Assembly: GCF_900115675.1 (NCBI RefSeq)
Contig: NZ_FOXI01000018.1
Coordinates: 1-46,955 of the forward strand
DNA from: Halolamina pelagica
Lineage (GTDB): Archaea; Halobacteriota; Halobacteria; Halobacteriales; Haloferacaceae
Length of the DNA stretch: 46,955 nt
Direction: 5' to 3'
Part shown: one piece after another, positions 16,952-25,702 of the stretch
How the letters are laid out: every line of letters starts with the position of its first letter
How positions within the stretch are numbered: position 1 is the first letter of the stretch
Translations under genes and position numbers: made by a program
Notes under the pieces: generated by a model
What the model saw: only the letters and a program-made list of their open reading frames with translations
What the model was told of the DNA's origin: nothing
Databases searched by the model: none

Positions 16952-17560
16952 ATGAGCGACGAACACGCGAACGACGACCACAGCCACGACCCGGAAACCC
17001 ACGAACACGACCAACCCGGCACGCACGAGCACCACAGCCACGACCAGGAGCACCTCGGCGTCGCCGTCCTCACCGTCTCCTCCTCCCGCTCCCTCGACGA
17101 CGACGACGGCGGCGACCGGATCGTCGACGCGCTGGAGGGCGCCGGCCACGAGGTGGCCACCCGCGACCTCCTCCCCGACGACTACGACAAGGTGCAGGGC
17201 ACCGTCCAGCGGTTCGCCGACCGCGACGACGTGGACATCGTGATCACCACCGGCGGCACCGGCGTCACGCCCGACGACGTGACCGTCGAGGCCGTCGAAC
17301 AACTTTTCGACAAGGAGCTCCCCGGCTTCGGCGAACTGTTCCGCCGGCGCTCCTACGAGGAGATCGGCACGATGGTCGTGGCCACGCGCGCCACCGCCGG
17401 CGTCGCCGACGGTACCCCCGTCTTCTCCATCCCGGGCAGCGAGAACGCCGCCACGCTGGGCGCGGAACTGGTCGTCTCCAGCGCCGGCCACCTCGCCGGG
17501 CTGGCGGGTCGCGACGACGAGGACGACCACGACGGTGAGGGCGAACACGAGGAGAACTGA
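16952..17560 (+). CDS. moaB: Molybdenum cofactor protein MoaB/Mog
   Basis: 202 residues. The core carries [40 protein letters not shown] (molybdopterin-binding loop) and the late [12 protein letters not shown], typical of MoaB/MogA adenylyltransferases that activate molybdopterin before metal insertion. The first 37 residues are unusually His-, Asp- and Glu-rich ([17 protein letters not shown]), and the C-terminus is again acidic with histidines. This tail could bind metal. No Mo-enzyme gene is adjacent. Confidence 0.9.
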   Translation: MSDEHANDDHSHDPETHEHDQPGTHEHHSHDQEHLGVAVLTVSSSRSLDDDDGGDRIVDALEGAGHEVATRDLLPDDYDKVQGTVQRFADRDDVDIVITTGGTGVTPDDVTVEAVEQLFDKELPGFGELFRRRSYEEIGTMVVATRATAGVADGTPVFSIPGSENAATLGAELVVSSAGHLAGLAGRDDEDDHDGEGEHEEN

Positions 17561-17616
17561 TCTGCTCGGGACGGACCGACAGAATCACGTCCCATCTGGG
17601 AGAACCCCCTGCAAGA

Positions 17617-19479
17617 ATGTTCGATAAGGTGCTCGTCGCGAACCGTGGCGAGATCGCGGTGCGAGTCATGCGCGCCTGCGAGGAACTGGGCGTCGACACC
17701 GTCGCCGTCTACTCCGAGGCGGACAAACACGGCGGCCACGTTCGCTACGCCGACGAGGCGTACAACGTCGGTCCCGCCCGCGCGGCCGACTCATACCTCG
17801 ACCACGCGGCCGTCATCGAGGCCGCCGAGAAGGCCGGCGCCGACGCGATCCACCCCGGCTACGGCTTCCTCGCGGAGAACGCCGAGTTCGCCGGGAAGGT
17901 CGAGGCCCACGACGACATCACCTGGGTCGGCCCGGCCGCGGACGCGATGGAGCAACTCGGCGAGAAGACCAAGGCCCGGAAGACGATGCGCGAGGCGGAC
18001 GTGCCGATCGTCCCCGGGACGACCGACCCGGCCGAGAGCGCCGAGGAGGTCACGGAGTTCGGCGAGGAGCACGGCTACCCCATCGCCATCAAGGCCGAGG
18101 GCGGCGGCGGCGGCCGCGGGATGAAGATCGTCGACGGCCCCGAGGAGGCCGAGAGTCAGTTCGAGTCGGCCAAACGCGAGGGCGAGGCGTACTTCGACAA
18201 CGCCAACGTCTACCTCGAGCGCTACCTCGAGAACCCCCGACACATCGAGGTGCAGATCCTCGCCGACGAGCACGGCAACGTCCGCCACCTCGGCGAGCGT
18301 GACTGCTCGCTCCAACGGCGCCACCAGAAGGTGATCGAGGAGGGCCCGAGCCCCGCGCTCACCGACGAACTCCGCGAGGAGATCGGTGCGGCCGCCCGCC
18401 GCGGCGCCGACGCCGCGGGCTACTACAACGCCGGTACCTTCGAGTTCCTCGTCGAGGAGGAGGACCGCGACGCCGACGCCGGCGAACTGCTCGGCCCCGA
18501 CGCGAACTTCTACTTCCTCGAAGTCAACACCCGGATCCAGGTCGAACACACCGTCACGGAGGAACTGACGGGCATCGACATCGTGAAGTGGCAGCTCCGG
18601 GTCGCCGCCGGCGAGGAACTCACGTTCGAGCAGGACGACGTGGACCTCTCGGGGCACGCGATCGAGTTCCGCATCAACGCCGAGCACGCCGACGAGGAGT
18701 TCCAGCCCGCGAGCGGCGGGACGCTCACCACCTACGACACGCCGGACGGCATCGGCGTCCGCGTCGACGACGCGCTCTCGGCGGGCGACGAACTGGTGAC
18801 CGACTACGACTCGATGATCGCGAAGCTGATCGTCCACGCGGGCGACCGCGAGGAGTGCATCGCCCGCTCCCAGCGGGCCTTCGCGGAGTACGACATCGAG
18901 GGCGTGGTCACCATCGGGCCGTTCCACCGCCTGATGCTCGAGGACGACACCTTCGTCGCGGGGACGCACACGACGAAGTACCTCGACGAGGACCTCGACC
19001 CGGCCCGGATCGACGGGGCGGTCGAGACGTGGGGGACCGAGGACACGAGCGACGAGAGCGAGGACGCCGAGACCACCGAGCGACAGTTCACCGTCGAGGT
19101 CAACGGCAAGCGCTTCGAGGTGAACCTCGAGGAGGAAGGGGCGCCGGCGATCCCCACGCCCGAAACCAGCAGCGGCGGTCAGGATCGCCCCCCGCAGGCC
19201 GGCGGGGGCGGCGAGGACAGCGACGACGGCGGTTCCGCCGGCGACGCCCCGGAAATCCCCGAGGGCGGCGAGTCCGTCGCCGTCGACATGCAGGGGACCG
19301 TCCTGTCGGTCGAGGTCGAGGAGGGAGACGAGGTCGCGCCGGGTGACACCGTCGCGGTGCTCGAGGCGATGAAGATGGAGAACGACATCGACGCCGAGCG
19401 CGGCGGCACCGTCTCGCAGGTGCTCGTCGAGGAGGGCGAGAGCGTCGACATGGGCGACGTGCTCGTCGTGTTGGAGTAA
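17617..19479 (+). CDS. accC: Biotin carboxylase fused to biotin carrier (acyl-CoA carboxylase alpha)
   Basis: 620 residues. Residues 1 to about 450 are the biotin carboxylase ATP-grasp enzyme: [29 protein letters not shown], the glycine-rich [12 protein letters not shown] loop, and [16 protein letters not shown] with the catalytic Glu and Arg. An acidic, Gly/Ser-rich linker follows (about 485-555), then a biotinyl domain with the lysine in EAMKMEN. With a separate carboxyltransferase it would carboxylate acetyl-CoA or propionyl-CoA. In haloarchaea such complexes serve propionyl-CoA metabolism and PHBV-linked pathways; the partner gene is not in this window. Confidence 0.93.
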   Translation: MFDKVLVANRGEIAVRVMRACEELGVDTVAVYSEADKHGGHVRYADEAYNVGPARAADSYLDHAAVIEAAEKAGADAIHPGYGFLAENAEFAGKVEAHDDITWVGPAADAMEQLGEKTKARKTMREADVPIVPGTTDPAESAEEVTEFGEEHGYPIAIKAEGGGGGRGMKIVDGPEEAESQFESAKREGEAYFDNANVYLERYLENPRHIEVQILADEHGNVRHLGERDCSLQRRHQKVIEEGPSPALTDELREEIGAAARRGADAAGYYNAGTFEFLVEEEDRDADAGELLGPDANFYFLEVNTRIQVEHTVTEELTGIDIVKWQLRVAAGEELTFEQDDVDLSGHAIEFRINAEHADEEFQPASGGTLTTYDTPDGIGVRVDDALSAGDELVTDYDSMIAKLIVHAGDREECIARSQRAFAEYDIEGVVTIGPFHRLMLEDDTFVAGTHTTKYLDEDLDPARIDGAVETWGTEDTSDESEDAETTERQFTVEVNGKRFEVNLEEEGAPAIPTPETSSGGQDRPPQAGGGGEDSDDGGSAGDAPEIPEGGESVAVDMQGTVLSVEVEEGDEVAPGDTVAVLEAMKMENDIDAERGGTVSQVLVEEGESVDMGDVLVVLE

Positions 19480-19510
19480 GCGAAAAGCCGACGCGAACGC
19501 CCGACCGCGA

Positions 19511-19957
19511 CTACTCCTTCGGCGCCAACTCCACCTGCGTCAGGTCCCGATCCAGCTCACACGTCTCGTGCGGGGGATCACCCACCACGTCCTCGATCTG
19601 GTACTCCTCGTCGAAGTCGGCGCCCAGCGGCACACAGAGCGGATGGGAGGGGCAGTCCGAGTGCGGACACTCACCCGCCAGCTTGGCCTTGCTCCCGGAG
19701 TAGGCGGACTTCGAGAGGACGTTCGCCGGGATGCTGGTCGGTTCGACCTCGACGGCCCGGACGCCCCCGTCGTGGACCGCACAGTCGAGGATCTGCGTGT
19801 TCTCCCGCACGTCGGTCACCTCGTAGCGAGTCCCTTCTTCGAGGTTGAGACACTGACTACGGTAGGGACAGCCCTCGCAGGCCGACGACTCCCCCTGGTA
19901 GACGAACTCCTCGCCCGGTTCGGCGAGTCGGGCGCCGACGAGCGTGACGGTGGTCAT
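19511..19957 (-). CDS. UPF0179 family protein
   Basis: 148 residues, soluble and cysteine-rich. CEGCPYRSQCLNLEEGTRYEVT near the N-terminus and CPHSDCPSHPLCVPLG in the second half place it in the archaeal UPF0179 family. The cysteines could hold an iron-sulfur cluster or zinc, but no function is established. The start TTVTLVGARLAEPGEEF is the usual family start. It is convergent with the biotin carboxylase gene. Confidence 0.9.
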   Translation of the reverse strand: MTTVTLVGARLAEPGEEFVYQGESSACEGCPYRSQCLNLEEGTRYEVTDVRENTQILDCAVHDGGVRAVEVEPTSIPANVLSKSAYSGSKAKLAGECPHSDCPSHPLCVPLGADFDEEYQIEDVVGDPPHETCELDRDLTQVELAPKE

Positions 19958-20018
19958 ACGCGAACGTAGCTACGCGGCGGGGTTAAGGCTCCCGCCCCCG
20001 ACGGGCCGCGAGACCGGC

Positions 20019-20402
20019 TCAGACACGGCCAGTCAGTTCGTCGAGTTCGTGGAGATACCGCTCCCGAGGCTGCTGGTACGCGCCGCGGTAGTCGATCTCG
20101 CCGGCGGCGAACCGCGCGGCCACGTCGACGGCGGCCTCGACGGCCGCCGCTCGACTCTCCCGCGTCTCGTTGGCGATCTCGACCTCCGGCTCGGCGAACA
20201 GCGTCGCGTGCCACTGCTCGGTCGCGTACTGGCCCGCCCCGGGCCGGTCGGCCCGCGAGCCGTTCGTGACGTAGATCGTCGGAAGACACGCCGCGGGGAA
20301 CTCGTCGGCGTCGAACACGTCCGGGCAGTACGCGAGGATGACCCGCCCGTCCCGCTGTTCGGTCCAGACGGTCCACTCCTCCGGGAGGTCCTCCAGGCCC
20401 AT
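20019..20402 (-). CDS. DUF5820-like haloarchaeal protein
   Basis: 127 residues from ATG 20402; the open frame extends into the tRNA-Glu locus, so the upstream part is discarded. The N-terminus LPEEWTVWTEQRDGRVILAY and CLPTIYVTNGSR agree with my recollection of the haloarchaea-specific DUF5820 family. No catalytic residues are evident. Function unknown. Confidence 0.7.
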   Translation of the reverse strand: MGLEDLPEEWTVWTEQRDGRVILAYCPDVFDADEFPAACLPTIYVTNGSRADRPGAGQYATEQWHATLFAEPEVEIANETRESRAAAVEAAVDVAARFAAGEIDYRGAYQQPRERYLHELDELTGRV

Positions 20403-20516
20403 GACCGAATGTGGGTGGGCAGGGTGGATATGCCTCTCGCTCCGGGCCGCGCTTACTCCCCCAGCGCCGCGGGGCCGAGTCGGCTCGCCCGCTCGCGACC
20501 GTTGCTCGCGGCAGAA

Positions 20517-20591
20517 TGCTCGGTCGGGGATTTGAACCCCGGTCATCGGCTCGAAAGGCCGAAATGATTGGCCGGACTACACCAACCGAGC
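20517..20591 (-). tRNA. tRNA-Glu (anticodon UUC)
   Basis: The acceptor stem GCTCGGT/ACCGAGC, a D-arm with GTGTAGTCCGGCC, the anticodon arm TCGGC-CTTTCGA-GCCGA and the T-arm CCGGGGTTCAAATCCCCG all pair. The loop places TTC at positions 34-36. CCA is not encoded; the discriminator base is A. Confidence 0.97.
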
Positions 20592-20616
20592 GCATTCGAA
20601 TATGCTCGGTCGGGTC

Positions 20617-20625
20617 GTATAAACC
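20617..20625 (-). promoter_or_regulatory. TATA box of tRNA-Glu
   Basis: GGTTTATAC on the minus strand lies about 30 bases before the mature tRNA 5' end, the expected distance for an archaeal stable-RNA promoter. Confidence 0.55.
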
Positions 20626-20663
20626 CTACTCTTTCTACCGCCCGAGGGAGAGGCTGTCGTGGC

Positions 20664-22640
20664 CTACTTCCCTTCGAACTCCGGCTCCTCGTCGCCCATG
20701 AAGGCGGTGACGCCCTCCATCAGGTCGTCGGTGTTCATCAGGTGGCCGAACGCCTGACTCTCGACTTCGAGGCCGGCGTCGGTGTCGTCGCGGCCGGCGA
20801 GCATCGCGCGCTTGGTGTAGCGCTGGGCGATCGGCGGCCCGGCCGCCAGATCGCGGGCCAGCTCCCAGCCGCGGTCAAGCAGGTCCTCGCCGTCCGTGAC
20901 CTCGTTGATGAAGCCGTACTCTTCGAGCTCCTCGGCGTCGTACCGCTCGGCGGTGAAGATGATCTCCTTCGCCCGGCCTTCCCCGACGATGTGGCGCAGG
21001 CGCTGGGTGCCGCCCCAGCCCGGCAGCAGCCCGAGGTTGTGTTCCGGCTGGCCGAGCTCGCTCCGGCGGCTGGCGACCCGGAGGTCCGCACAGGTCGCGA
21101 ACTCCATCCCGCCGCCGAGGCAGTAGCCGTCGATGGCGGCGACGACCGGCGCGTCGAGGGACTCGAGTTTGCCGAACGTCTCCTGGCCGAGCTTCGAGAG
21201 CTCGACCGCGTGCAGCGGGTCGCCGCCGCCGGCGGCCATCGACTGCACGTCCGCGCCCGCGGAGAACGCGCGGTCGCCCTCGCCCGTGAGCAGCACCGCG
21301 CGCACGTCCTCGTGGGCGTCGAGTTCGTCGATCGCGGTGTCGAGCTCGTGGAGCAGTTCCTCGCTGATCGTGTTCATCCGGTGGGGGCGAGCGATCTCGA
21401 TGTGGCCGACGTGGCCGTCGACGGCGACGTTCAGCACGTCGTACTCGGTTTCGCCGCCCGTCTCGCCGTCCGCGCTGCCGTGGAAGCCGTCGCCGGCCTC
21501 GGCGAGGTCACGCAGCGCCGCCTCGGCCTCGTAGCGCTCCTCGTCGGTCGCCTCGTAGAGCTCGTCGAGCGTCTCGACCAGCGCGTCGATCCCGTAGTCG
21601 TCGGCCATCTTCGCCGGGCCGTCGGGGAAGCCGGCGCCGAGTTTGACCGCCTGGTCGATCGCTTCGGGGTCGGCCACGTCGGCGTCGACGAGCCCCGCGA
21701 CCTCGTTGGCCATCACTGCCAGCAGGCGCTCCTGGACGTCCTCGCGGCCGGCGTCGGTCGGTATTTCGACGCTGCCGTCCTCGTAGTCGTAGAAGCCGCG
21801 GCCGGTCTTCTTCCCCAGGTCCTCGGCCTCGACTTTCTCGGCCAGCAGCGGGCAGGGTCGGTAGGCGTCGCCGAGCTCCTGGTGCATGTACTCCAGCACG
21901 TGGTAGCCCACGTCGATGCCGACCTGATCGGCGAGTTCGAACGACCCCATCGGGAGGCCGAGGTCGTACTTGGTGGTGGAGTCGACCTCCGCGACCGTGG
22001 CGTCGTCGGCGTCGACGATCCACGCCGCCTCGTTCATCAGGGGGACGAGGATGCGGTTGACGATGAACCCCGGCGAGTCCTTCCGGACCCGGACGGGGGT
22101 CTTGCCCAACGACTCCGCGAGTTCCTCGATCGTGTCCAGCGTCTCGTCGGCGGTGTTGGCGCCGGAGATGACCTCGACCAGCTGCATCCGCACCGGCGGA
22201 TTGAAGAAGTGCATCCCGCAGAACTGCTCGGGCCGGTCGCTGACCTCCGAGAGCTCCGTGATCGAGAGGCTCGAGGTGTTCGTCGCGAAGATGGCCGCCG
22301 GCGGCGCGTACTCGGCGACCTCGCGGTACACCTCCTTCTTGATGTCCATCTTCTCGGGGACGGCCTCGATCACCACGTCGGCGTCGCCGACCGCCTCCTC
22401 GAGGTCGACGACGGGGGTGACCCGATCCAGCGCGCCGTCGGCCTCGTCCCGGCTGATCTGGTCCTTCTCGGCCAGCTTGTCGAGGCTCCACTCGATCTGT
22501 TCGTAGCCGTTCTGGACGAACTCCTCGTTGATGTCCCGCATCGTCACGTCGTAGCCCGCCAGCGCGGCGACCTCGGCGATACCGTGGCCCATGTTGCCTG
22601 CGCCGAGCACCGCGATCCGGTCGATCTCGTCGGGATCCAT
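20664..22640 (-). CDS. Fused 3-hydroxyacyl-CoA dehydrogenase / enoyl-CoA hydratase
   Basis: 658 residues carrying two steps of beta-oxidation. Residues 1 to about 380 are the dehydrogenase: NAD motif IAVLGAGNMGHGIAEVAALAG, FATNTSSLSI, and CGMHFFNPPVRM with the catalytic His. Residues about 405-658 are the crotonase domain: DRAFSAGADVQSMA, YCLGGGMEFATCADLR (oxyanion hole) and LGLLPGWGGTQRLRHI with a catalytic Glu position. The order, dehydrogenase first, differs from bacterial FadB (hydratase first) and is usual in archaea. Thiolase and acyl-CoA dehydrogenase genes are not adjacent. Confidence 0.93.
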   Translation of the reverse strand: MDPDEIDRIAVLGAGNMGHGIAEVAALAGYDVTMRDINEEFVQNGYEQIEWSLDKLAEKDQISRDEADGALDRVTPVVDLEEAVGDADVVIEAVPEKMDIKKEVYREVAEYAPPAAIFATNTSSLSITELSEVSDRPEQFCGMHFFNPPVRMQLVEVISGANTADETLDTIEELAESLGKTPVRVRKDSPGFIVNRILVPLMNEAAWIVDADDATVAEVDSTTKYDLGLPMGSFELADQVGIDVGYHVLEYMHQELGDAYRPCPLLAEKVEAEDLGKKTGRGFYDYEDGSVEIPTDAGREDVQERLLAVMANEVAGLVDADVADPEAIDQAVKLGAGFPDGPAKMADDYGIDALVETLDELYEATDEERYEAEAALRDLAEAGDGFHGSADGETGGETEYDVLNVAVDGHVGHIEIARPHRMNTISEELLHELDTAIDELDAHEDVRAVLLTGEGDRAFSAGADVQSMAAGGGDPLHAVELSKLGQETFGKLESLDAPVVAAIDGYCLGGGMEFATCADLRVASRRSELGQPEHNLGLLPGWGGTQRLRHIVGEGRAKEIIFTAERYDAEELEEYGFINEVTDGEDLLDRGWELARDLAAGPPIAQRYTKRAMLAGRDDTDAGLEVESQAFGHLMNTDDLMEGVTAFMGDEEPEFEGK

Positions 22641-22767
22641 GCGCGAGTGGTCGGCCGGACGGCGGTTGAACGTTTCCCTCTCCCGTATCGGGAACGGGCT
22701 CGGAGTTGCTCGGCGTGGTCACCGCGGCCGATAGCTCTTACCTCCCCGCGGACGCACGGGGGAACGG

Positions 22768-23250
22768 ATGGAGATCGAGGCGCCGACCATCGAGGACGCC
22801 GACAGGCTCGCGGAGCTGTGGGTGGATCTCGCGCGCAGCCAGCGCGCACACGGCTCACACCTGCTGGCCGAACCCAACCGCGAGGCGGTTCGAGAGGGGC
22901 TGGCCCGCGCGATCATCACCCAGAGCCTGCTGGTCGCCCGGACCGCCGAGGGCGACCTCGCGGGGTTCGTGGAGTTCTCGCCCGAGACCGACAGCTACCG
23001 GCAGGACGTCGAGCGCGGCGTGATCGAGAACATCTACGTGCGGCCGGCTCACCGCGGTACCGGCCTCGGCGGCGACCTGCTCGCAGCCGCCGAACGCCGC
23101 CTGCTCGACGCCGGCGTCGACCGCATCTCGCTGGAGGTACTCGCGGACAACGCGGCCGCCCGGCGCTTCTACGCTCGTCACGGCTACGAACCCCACCGCG
23201 TGGAGCTGGAGAAAGCGCCCGAAAGCGACACGCACTCAAAGGAGGACTGA
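22768..23250 (+). CDS. GNAT-family N-acetyltransferase
   Basis: 160 residues, a single GNAT domain. The acetyl-CoA pyrophosphate loop is RPAHRGTGLGGDLLAAAE (about residues 92-109), preceded by the strand GVIENIYV and followed by ISLEVLADNAAARRFYARHGY, the standard C-terminal motif. The substrate is not predictable. It is the last normal chromosomal gene before tRNA-Thr. Confidence 0.9.
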   Translation: MEIEAPTIEDADRLAELWVDLARSQRAHGSHLLAEPNREAVREGLARAIITQSLLVARTAEGDLAGFVEFSPETDSYRQDVERGVIENIYVRPAHRGTGLGGDLLAAAERRLLDAGVDRISLEVLADNAAARRFYARHGYEPHRVELEKAPESDTHSKED

Positions 23251-23264
23251 GTAGCGTCGACTGC

Positions 23265-23338
23265 GCCTGGAGAGCATGGGTGGTTCATGCACTCGACTTG
23301 TAATCGAGACTTCCCGGGTTCGACTCCCGGTCCAGGCT
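23265..23338 (+). tRNA. tRNA-Thr (anticodon UGU)
   Basis: Acceptor GCCTGGA/TCCAGGC, anticodon arm CTCGA-CTTGTAA-TCGAG with TGT at 34-36, and T-arm CCGGG-TTCGACT-CCCGG all pair; the discriminator is T and CCA is not encoded. The gene is intact, and everything on its 3' side changes to mobile-element content, so its 3' half is the likely integration target. Confidence 0.97.
23312..23338 (+). other. Candidate left attachment site in the tRNA-Thr 3' end
   Basis: Integrated archaeal elements commonly recombine in the T-arm and acceptor part of a tRNA gene and restore it. The element genes start 66 bases after this tRNA, and a tyrosine recombinase gene lies inside. The matching copy is not present before position 46955, so the core length cannot be measured. 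Confidence 0.45.
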
Positions 23339-23361
23339 CTCTACTGCTTGTTCAAAGCTGT

Positions 23362-23400
23362 CCTTAAAAAGGGGTAGCGAGTCGTTTACCCAGGGGGTGA
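23362..23400 (+). promoter_or_regulatory. Promoter and Shine-Dalgarno of the element's left operon
   Basis: CCTTAAAAAGG at 23361-23371 is a good TATA candidate about 35-40 bases before ATG 23405. GGGGGTGA at 23393-23400 matches the 16S rRNA tail. Confidence 0.5.
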
Positions 23401-23404
23401 CAGC

Positions 23405-23950
23405 ATGAGCCGCGGCGAGCGGTTCGCGCAGTTCAACGCCGCTGCTCGATCCTTCTTCGAGGCAGATGTCGGTCCCGTCAACCCCTCCGTTTCGTGTGGA
23501 GTGGAAGCCTGTGACGAGGCCGCCGTCTACCGCGTTCCGTGGCACTCCGTCGGCGGCGACATCACCTACTGCGGCTACCACCTCGCCCGCTACCGCGAAC
23601 TCCACCCGGACCTCTTCGAGCGTGTCCAGGAGGCCGTCGACGAGGACCTCTCCGCGCTCGCGACGCGCGGCGCGCGCTTCCTCACGTTCGATGAGGTTCC
23701 CGAGCAGCTGTACGGCGAGGCGTTCGTCGCGATCGCGCTGCTCGCGACAGGCCACGCACTCTACGAGGAGGCCGATCCGGACGAGATCGTCGAATACCGA
23801 ACCGTCGATCGCCGCCTCCAGAAACGAAGTAGTACCGAGGCCGCCCGCGAGCGCGCCGGCGAGTTCCTCCAGGACGTGGAGCAGCGCCTCGGCGTTCACG
23901 AGTGGAGCGACGATGCGCTGGCGGCACTCTACGGGGGTGAGACGGCGTGA
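23405..23950 (+). CDS. Putative zinc-binding protein, first gene of the element
   Basis: 181 residues, not recognised. CGVEACDEAAVYRV near residue 36 and ITYCGYHLARY near 57 provide two Cys plus a Cys-x2-His pair, a plausible zinc knuckle of the kind seen in small DNA-linked element proteins. The rest is helical and acidic. The last residues are LYGGETA; the GG-E codons also form the Shine-Dalgarno for the next gene, and its TGA overlaps the next ATG (TGATG). It probably acts in regulation or replication of the element, inferred only from position. Confidence 0.7.
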   Translation: MSRGERFAQFNAAARSFFEADVGPVNPSVSCGVEACDEAAVYRVPWHSVGGDITYCGYHLARYRELHPDLFERVQEAVDEDLSALATRGARFLTFDEVPEQLYGEAFVAIALLATGHALYEEADPDEIVEYRTVDRRLQKRSSTEAARERAGEFLQDVEQRLGVHEWSDDALAALYGGETA

Positions 23951-24246
23951 TGTCGAAGGTCGCTCGCTCTCGAGAGCGGATTCGGTCGTCGGAAATCGAG
24001 CCCGCTGTCTTCGAGGTTTGCTGGCGGCTCTACAAACGCGACGAGACAGACCTCCTCGACGGCGGCGTCGCCTCAGCCAGGATCGCCGAAGAACTCGATG
24101 CCACCCACAGCACAACTCGGAGTACGCTCCAGCGACTGCAGCAACGCGGTGTCGTGACAGCGCTCGACGGCGCTGCACCCCACGACCTTCGCGCGCGCCA
24201 GTCGTTCGTTCCCACTGCGCTGCTCGAGGGAGGTGAATCAGCGTGA
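23950..24246 (+). CDS. Small winged-helix DNA-binding protein (copy 1)
   Basis: 98 residues. PAVFEVCWRLYKRDETDLLDGGVASARIAEELDATHSTTRSTLQRLQQRGVVTAL is a MarR/ArsR-like winged helix-turn-helix, about residues 18-70. The wing is followed by an FVP-x-A-L-LEGG tail. It is clearly paralogous to the next protein (shared LWRLYRSGETDLLDGGV, RARQ/RARL and ALLxGGE). ATG 23950 overlaps the previous stop; a GTG at 23947 is the alternative. Likely a dimeric or heterodimeric regulator with its neighbour. Confidence 0.8.
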   Translation: MSKVARSRERIRSSEIEPAVFEVCWRLYKRDETDLLDGGVASARIAEELDATHSTTRSTLQRLQQRGVVTALDGAAPHDLRARQSFVPTALLEGGESA

Positions 24247-24533
24247 TGTCGATGGCACACGATCCGCGCGGGCCGTCGAACATCGAGCCCGAAGTCTTCG
24301 AAGCACTCTGGCGGCTCTACCGAAGTGGCGAGACTGACCTGCTGGACGGCGGGGTTCCGACCCCACGGCTCGCGAGAGAACTCGGTCGGACCCGGAAGAC
24401 GGTCTACGGCGTTCTCCAGCGCCTCGAAGCCCAGGGTGTCGTCACACAGGTCCACGGCGCCGCACCCGAGAACTACCGCGCGCGGCTGTCGTGGGCACCG
24501 GTGGCGCTCCTCAACGGAGGTGAGGAGCGGTGA
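24246..24533 (+). CDS. Small winged-helix DNA-binding protein (copy 2)
   Basis: 95 residues, a tandem paralogue of the preceding protein. The helix-turn-helix is VFEALWRLYRSGETDLLDGG, TPRLARELGRTRKTVYGVLQRLEAQGVVTQV. The recognition helix differs from copy 1 (RTRKTVYGVL against ATHSTTRSTL), so the pair probably reads different DNA half-sites or has diverged in target. A GGAGGTGAAT Shine-Dalgarno lies within the end of copy 1. ATG 24246 overlaps the upstream TGA. Confidence 0.8.
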   Translation: MSMAHDPRGPSNIEPEVFEALWRLYRSGETDLLDGGVPTPRLARELGRTRKTVYGVLQRLEAQGVVTQVHGAAPENYRARLSWAPVALLNGGEER

Positions 24534-24664
24534 GGGAGATCTTCCTCTCTTCGCAGTGTCCCTGCGGTGCCGACGGCGTTCCGCGTAATCGTCCATACTG
24601 CGAGGAGTGTCTCGATCGCCTCGCGGCTGCAGTCACCGACACTCTGCGGGGTGATTTGCCGTGA
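24530..24664 (+). CDS. 44-residue zinc-ribbon miniprotein
   Basis: A small gene starting with GTG 24530, overlapping the previous stop (GTGA), and ending with TGA overlapping the next GTG. The product has CPCGADGVPRNRPYCEECLD, with two Cys-rich knuckles (C-P-C and C-x2-C) able to hold one zinc, followed by a short helix. Such miniproteins are common in haloarchaeal elements, where they are thought to assist DNA or protein contacts. The double coupled overlap and GGAGGTGAGG upstream argue strongly that it is translated. Confidence 0.75.
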   Translation: MREIFLSSQCPCGADGVPRNRPYCEECLDRLAAAVTDTLRGDLP

Positions 24665-25170
24665 GCAAAGCCGCCTCGAAAGTCGTCGGTGAGAGCGTCG
24701 AAGCACTCGTCCTCGAGGCTGTCGACGAGCTCCAGGAGGCGACAGTTCCCGACTCGTGGGATGGCGCAGCCGAGGACTTCTGGTACGACGCTACCCCCGA
24801 TATCGCGCTGTTCGCGAGTCGAAGCGTCCCGATGGTCGGCATCTGCGTGATCGAGTCCGGCCAGCCAGTCGAGATCAAGAGCGCTCGGGTGACGATCTCC
24901 GACGGGACGCGGACGCGATTCGGTCGATTCAACCTCACCCGACGGCAGCACGAGCGGCTGTTGGCCAACGATGGGGTCTACCTCTTCGCCGTCTACGCCG
25001 ACGCCTCCGACCAGGTGGAGATCCGCGGCCTGCTCGCCGTCCCTGCGGTGATCGTCGAGGACGACCTCCGATCGACGTGGTACGGGGTCGACGGTCGCGA
25101 GGACTACTGGCAACTGGCCGCGAGTCGTCTCCCGATCGACGGACTGGGAGGTGATCGCGATGCCGAGTGA
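24661..25170 (+). CDS. PD-(D/E)XK nuclease-like protein
   Basis: 169 residues from GTG 24661. The fold signature is present: an N-terminal helix, ATPDIALF giving P-D at 46-47, a strand, then VEIKSARVTI giving E-x-K at 71-73. Next comes RFNLTRRQHERLL, a basic helix with the conserved Gln seen in Hjc and related nucleases, and a last strand GVYLFAVYA. The catalytic set D, E, K looks complete, so it may cut DNA, as a resolvase, a replication endonuclease or a defence or anti-defence nuclease. A start overlapping the miniprotein stop shows coupling. Confidence 0.65.
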   Translation: MSKAASKVVGESVEALVLEAVDELQEATVPDSWDGAAEDFWYDATPDIALFASRSVPMVGICVIESGQPVEIKSARVTISDGTRTRFGRFNLTRRQHERLLANDGVYLFAVYADASDQVEIRGLLAVPAVIVEDDLRSTWYGVDGREDYWQLAASRLPIDGLGGDRDAE

Positions 25171-25702
25171 GAACCAGCCCGCCGGCTCCGGTAGTCGCGA
25201 GCGCTTCCCGCGGATGCAGTCTGATCTCGGCGAGGATCCCGCACGCTTCCTCGACAGAGATCTGTTCGATCACGGCATCACTCGCCTCGAGGAGCGTGAT
25301 GCTCCCGGGTACAGCGAAGCGAGTCAGCGTGTCGTTCGCGACGCCGATGTCTCGGCGTCCGGCGAGATGATTCGCGACCGGATCCGCGGGATCGACAAGA
25401 TCGCCGTCGCCCGCGCGTGGAAAGCGATCGAGCGGCGCCTCGAACGCACGCCAGAGGGCGGCCGCGACGTGGTCATTGGCTACCTCGACGACCGGATCGA
25501 CGAACTCGAAGCCGATGGCGAGCGTGAGCTTCCCGGGCACAGTCCCGAGGCGCTTCGCGAGCTCGGCGTCGAGAAGTTCGAGGCCGTCGAGAAGGGCGAT
25601 ATCGTCTTCCGCGGTCCCGATGGGGAGATCACTTCCCGAACCGAGGGGGCCAGCGCGAGCCAGAAGCTGGCCGCGATGGCTGACGGAGGTGAGGGCGAGT
25701 GA
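25160..25702 (+). CDS. Charged hypothetical protein
   Basis: 180 residues from ATG 25160, preceded by a near-perfect GGGAGGTGATC Shine-Dalgarno that lies inside the nuclease gene. The protein is acidic and helical, with IRGIDKIAVARAWKAIERRLERT in the middle and a long central helix, and no cysteines. The end DGGEGE again encodes the Shine-Dalgarno of the next gene. No family recognised; a partner of the nuclease or of the following HTH protein is likely from the coupling. Confidence 0.65.
   Translation: MPSENQPAGSGSRERFPRMQSDLGEDPARFLDRDLFDHGITRLEERDAPGYSEASQRVVRDADVSASGEMIRDRIRGIDKIAVARAWKAIERRLERTPEGGRDVVIGYLDDRIDELEADGERELPGHSPEALRELGVEKFEAVEKGDIVFRGPDGEITSRTEGASASQKLAAMADGGEGE

Noticed and set aside
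20568-23303. Plus-strand open frame of 911 codons opposite the beta-oxidation gene
   Set aside because: It is antisense to the fused dehydrogenase/hydratase, spans the tRNA-Thr region and has the Val/Arg/Asp-rich composition of frames made by GC-biased third positions.
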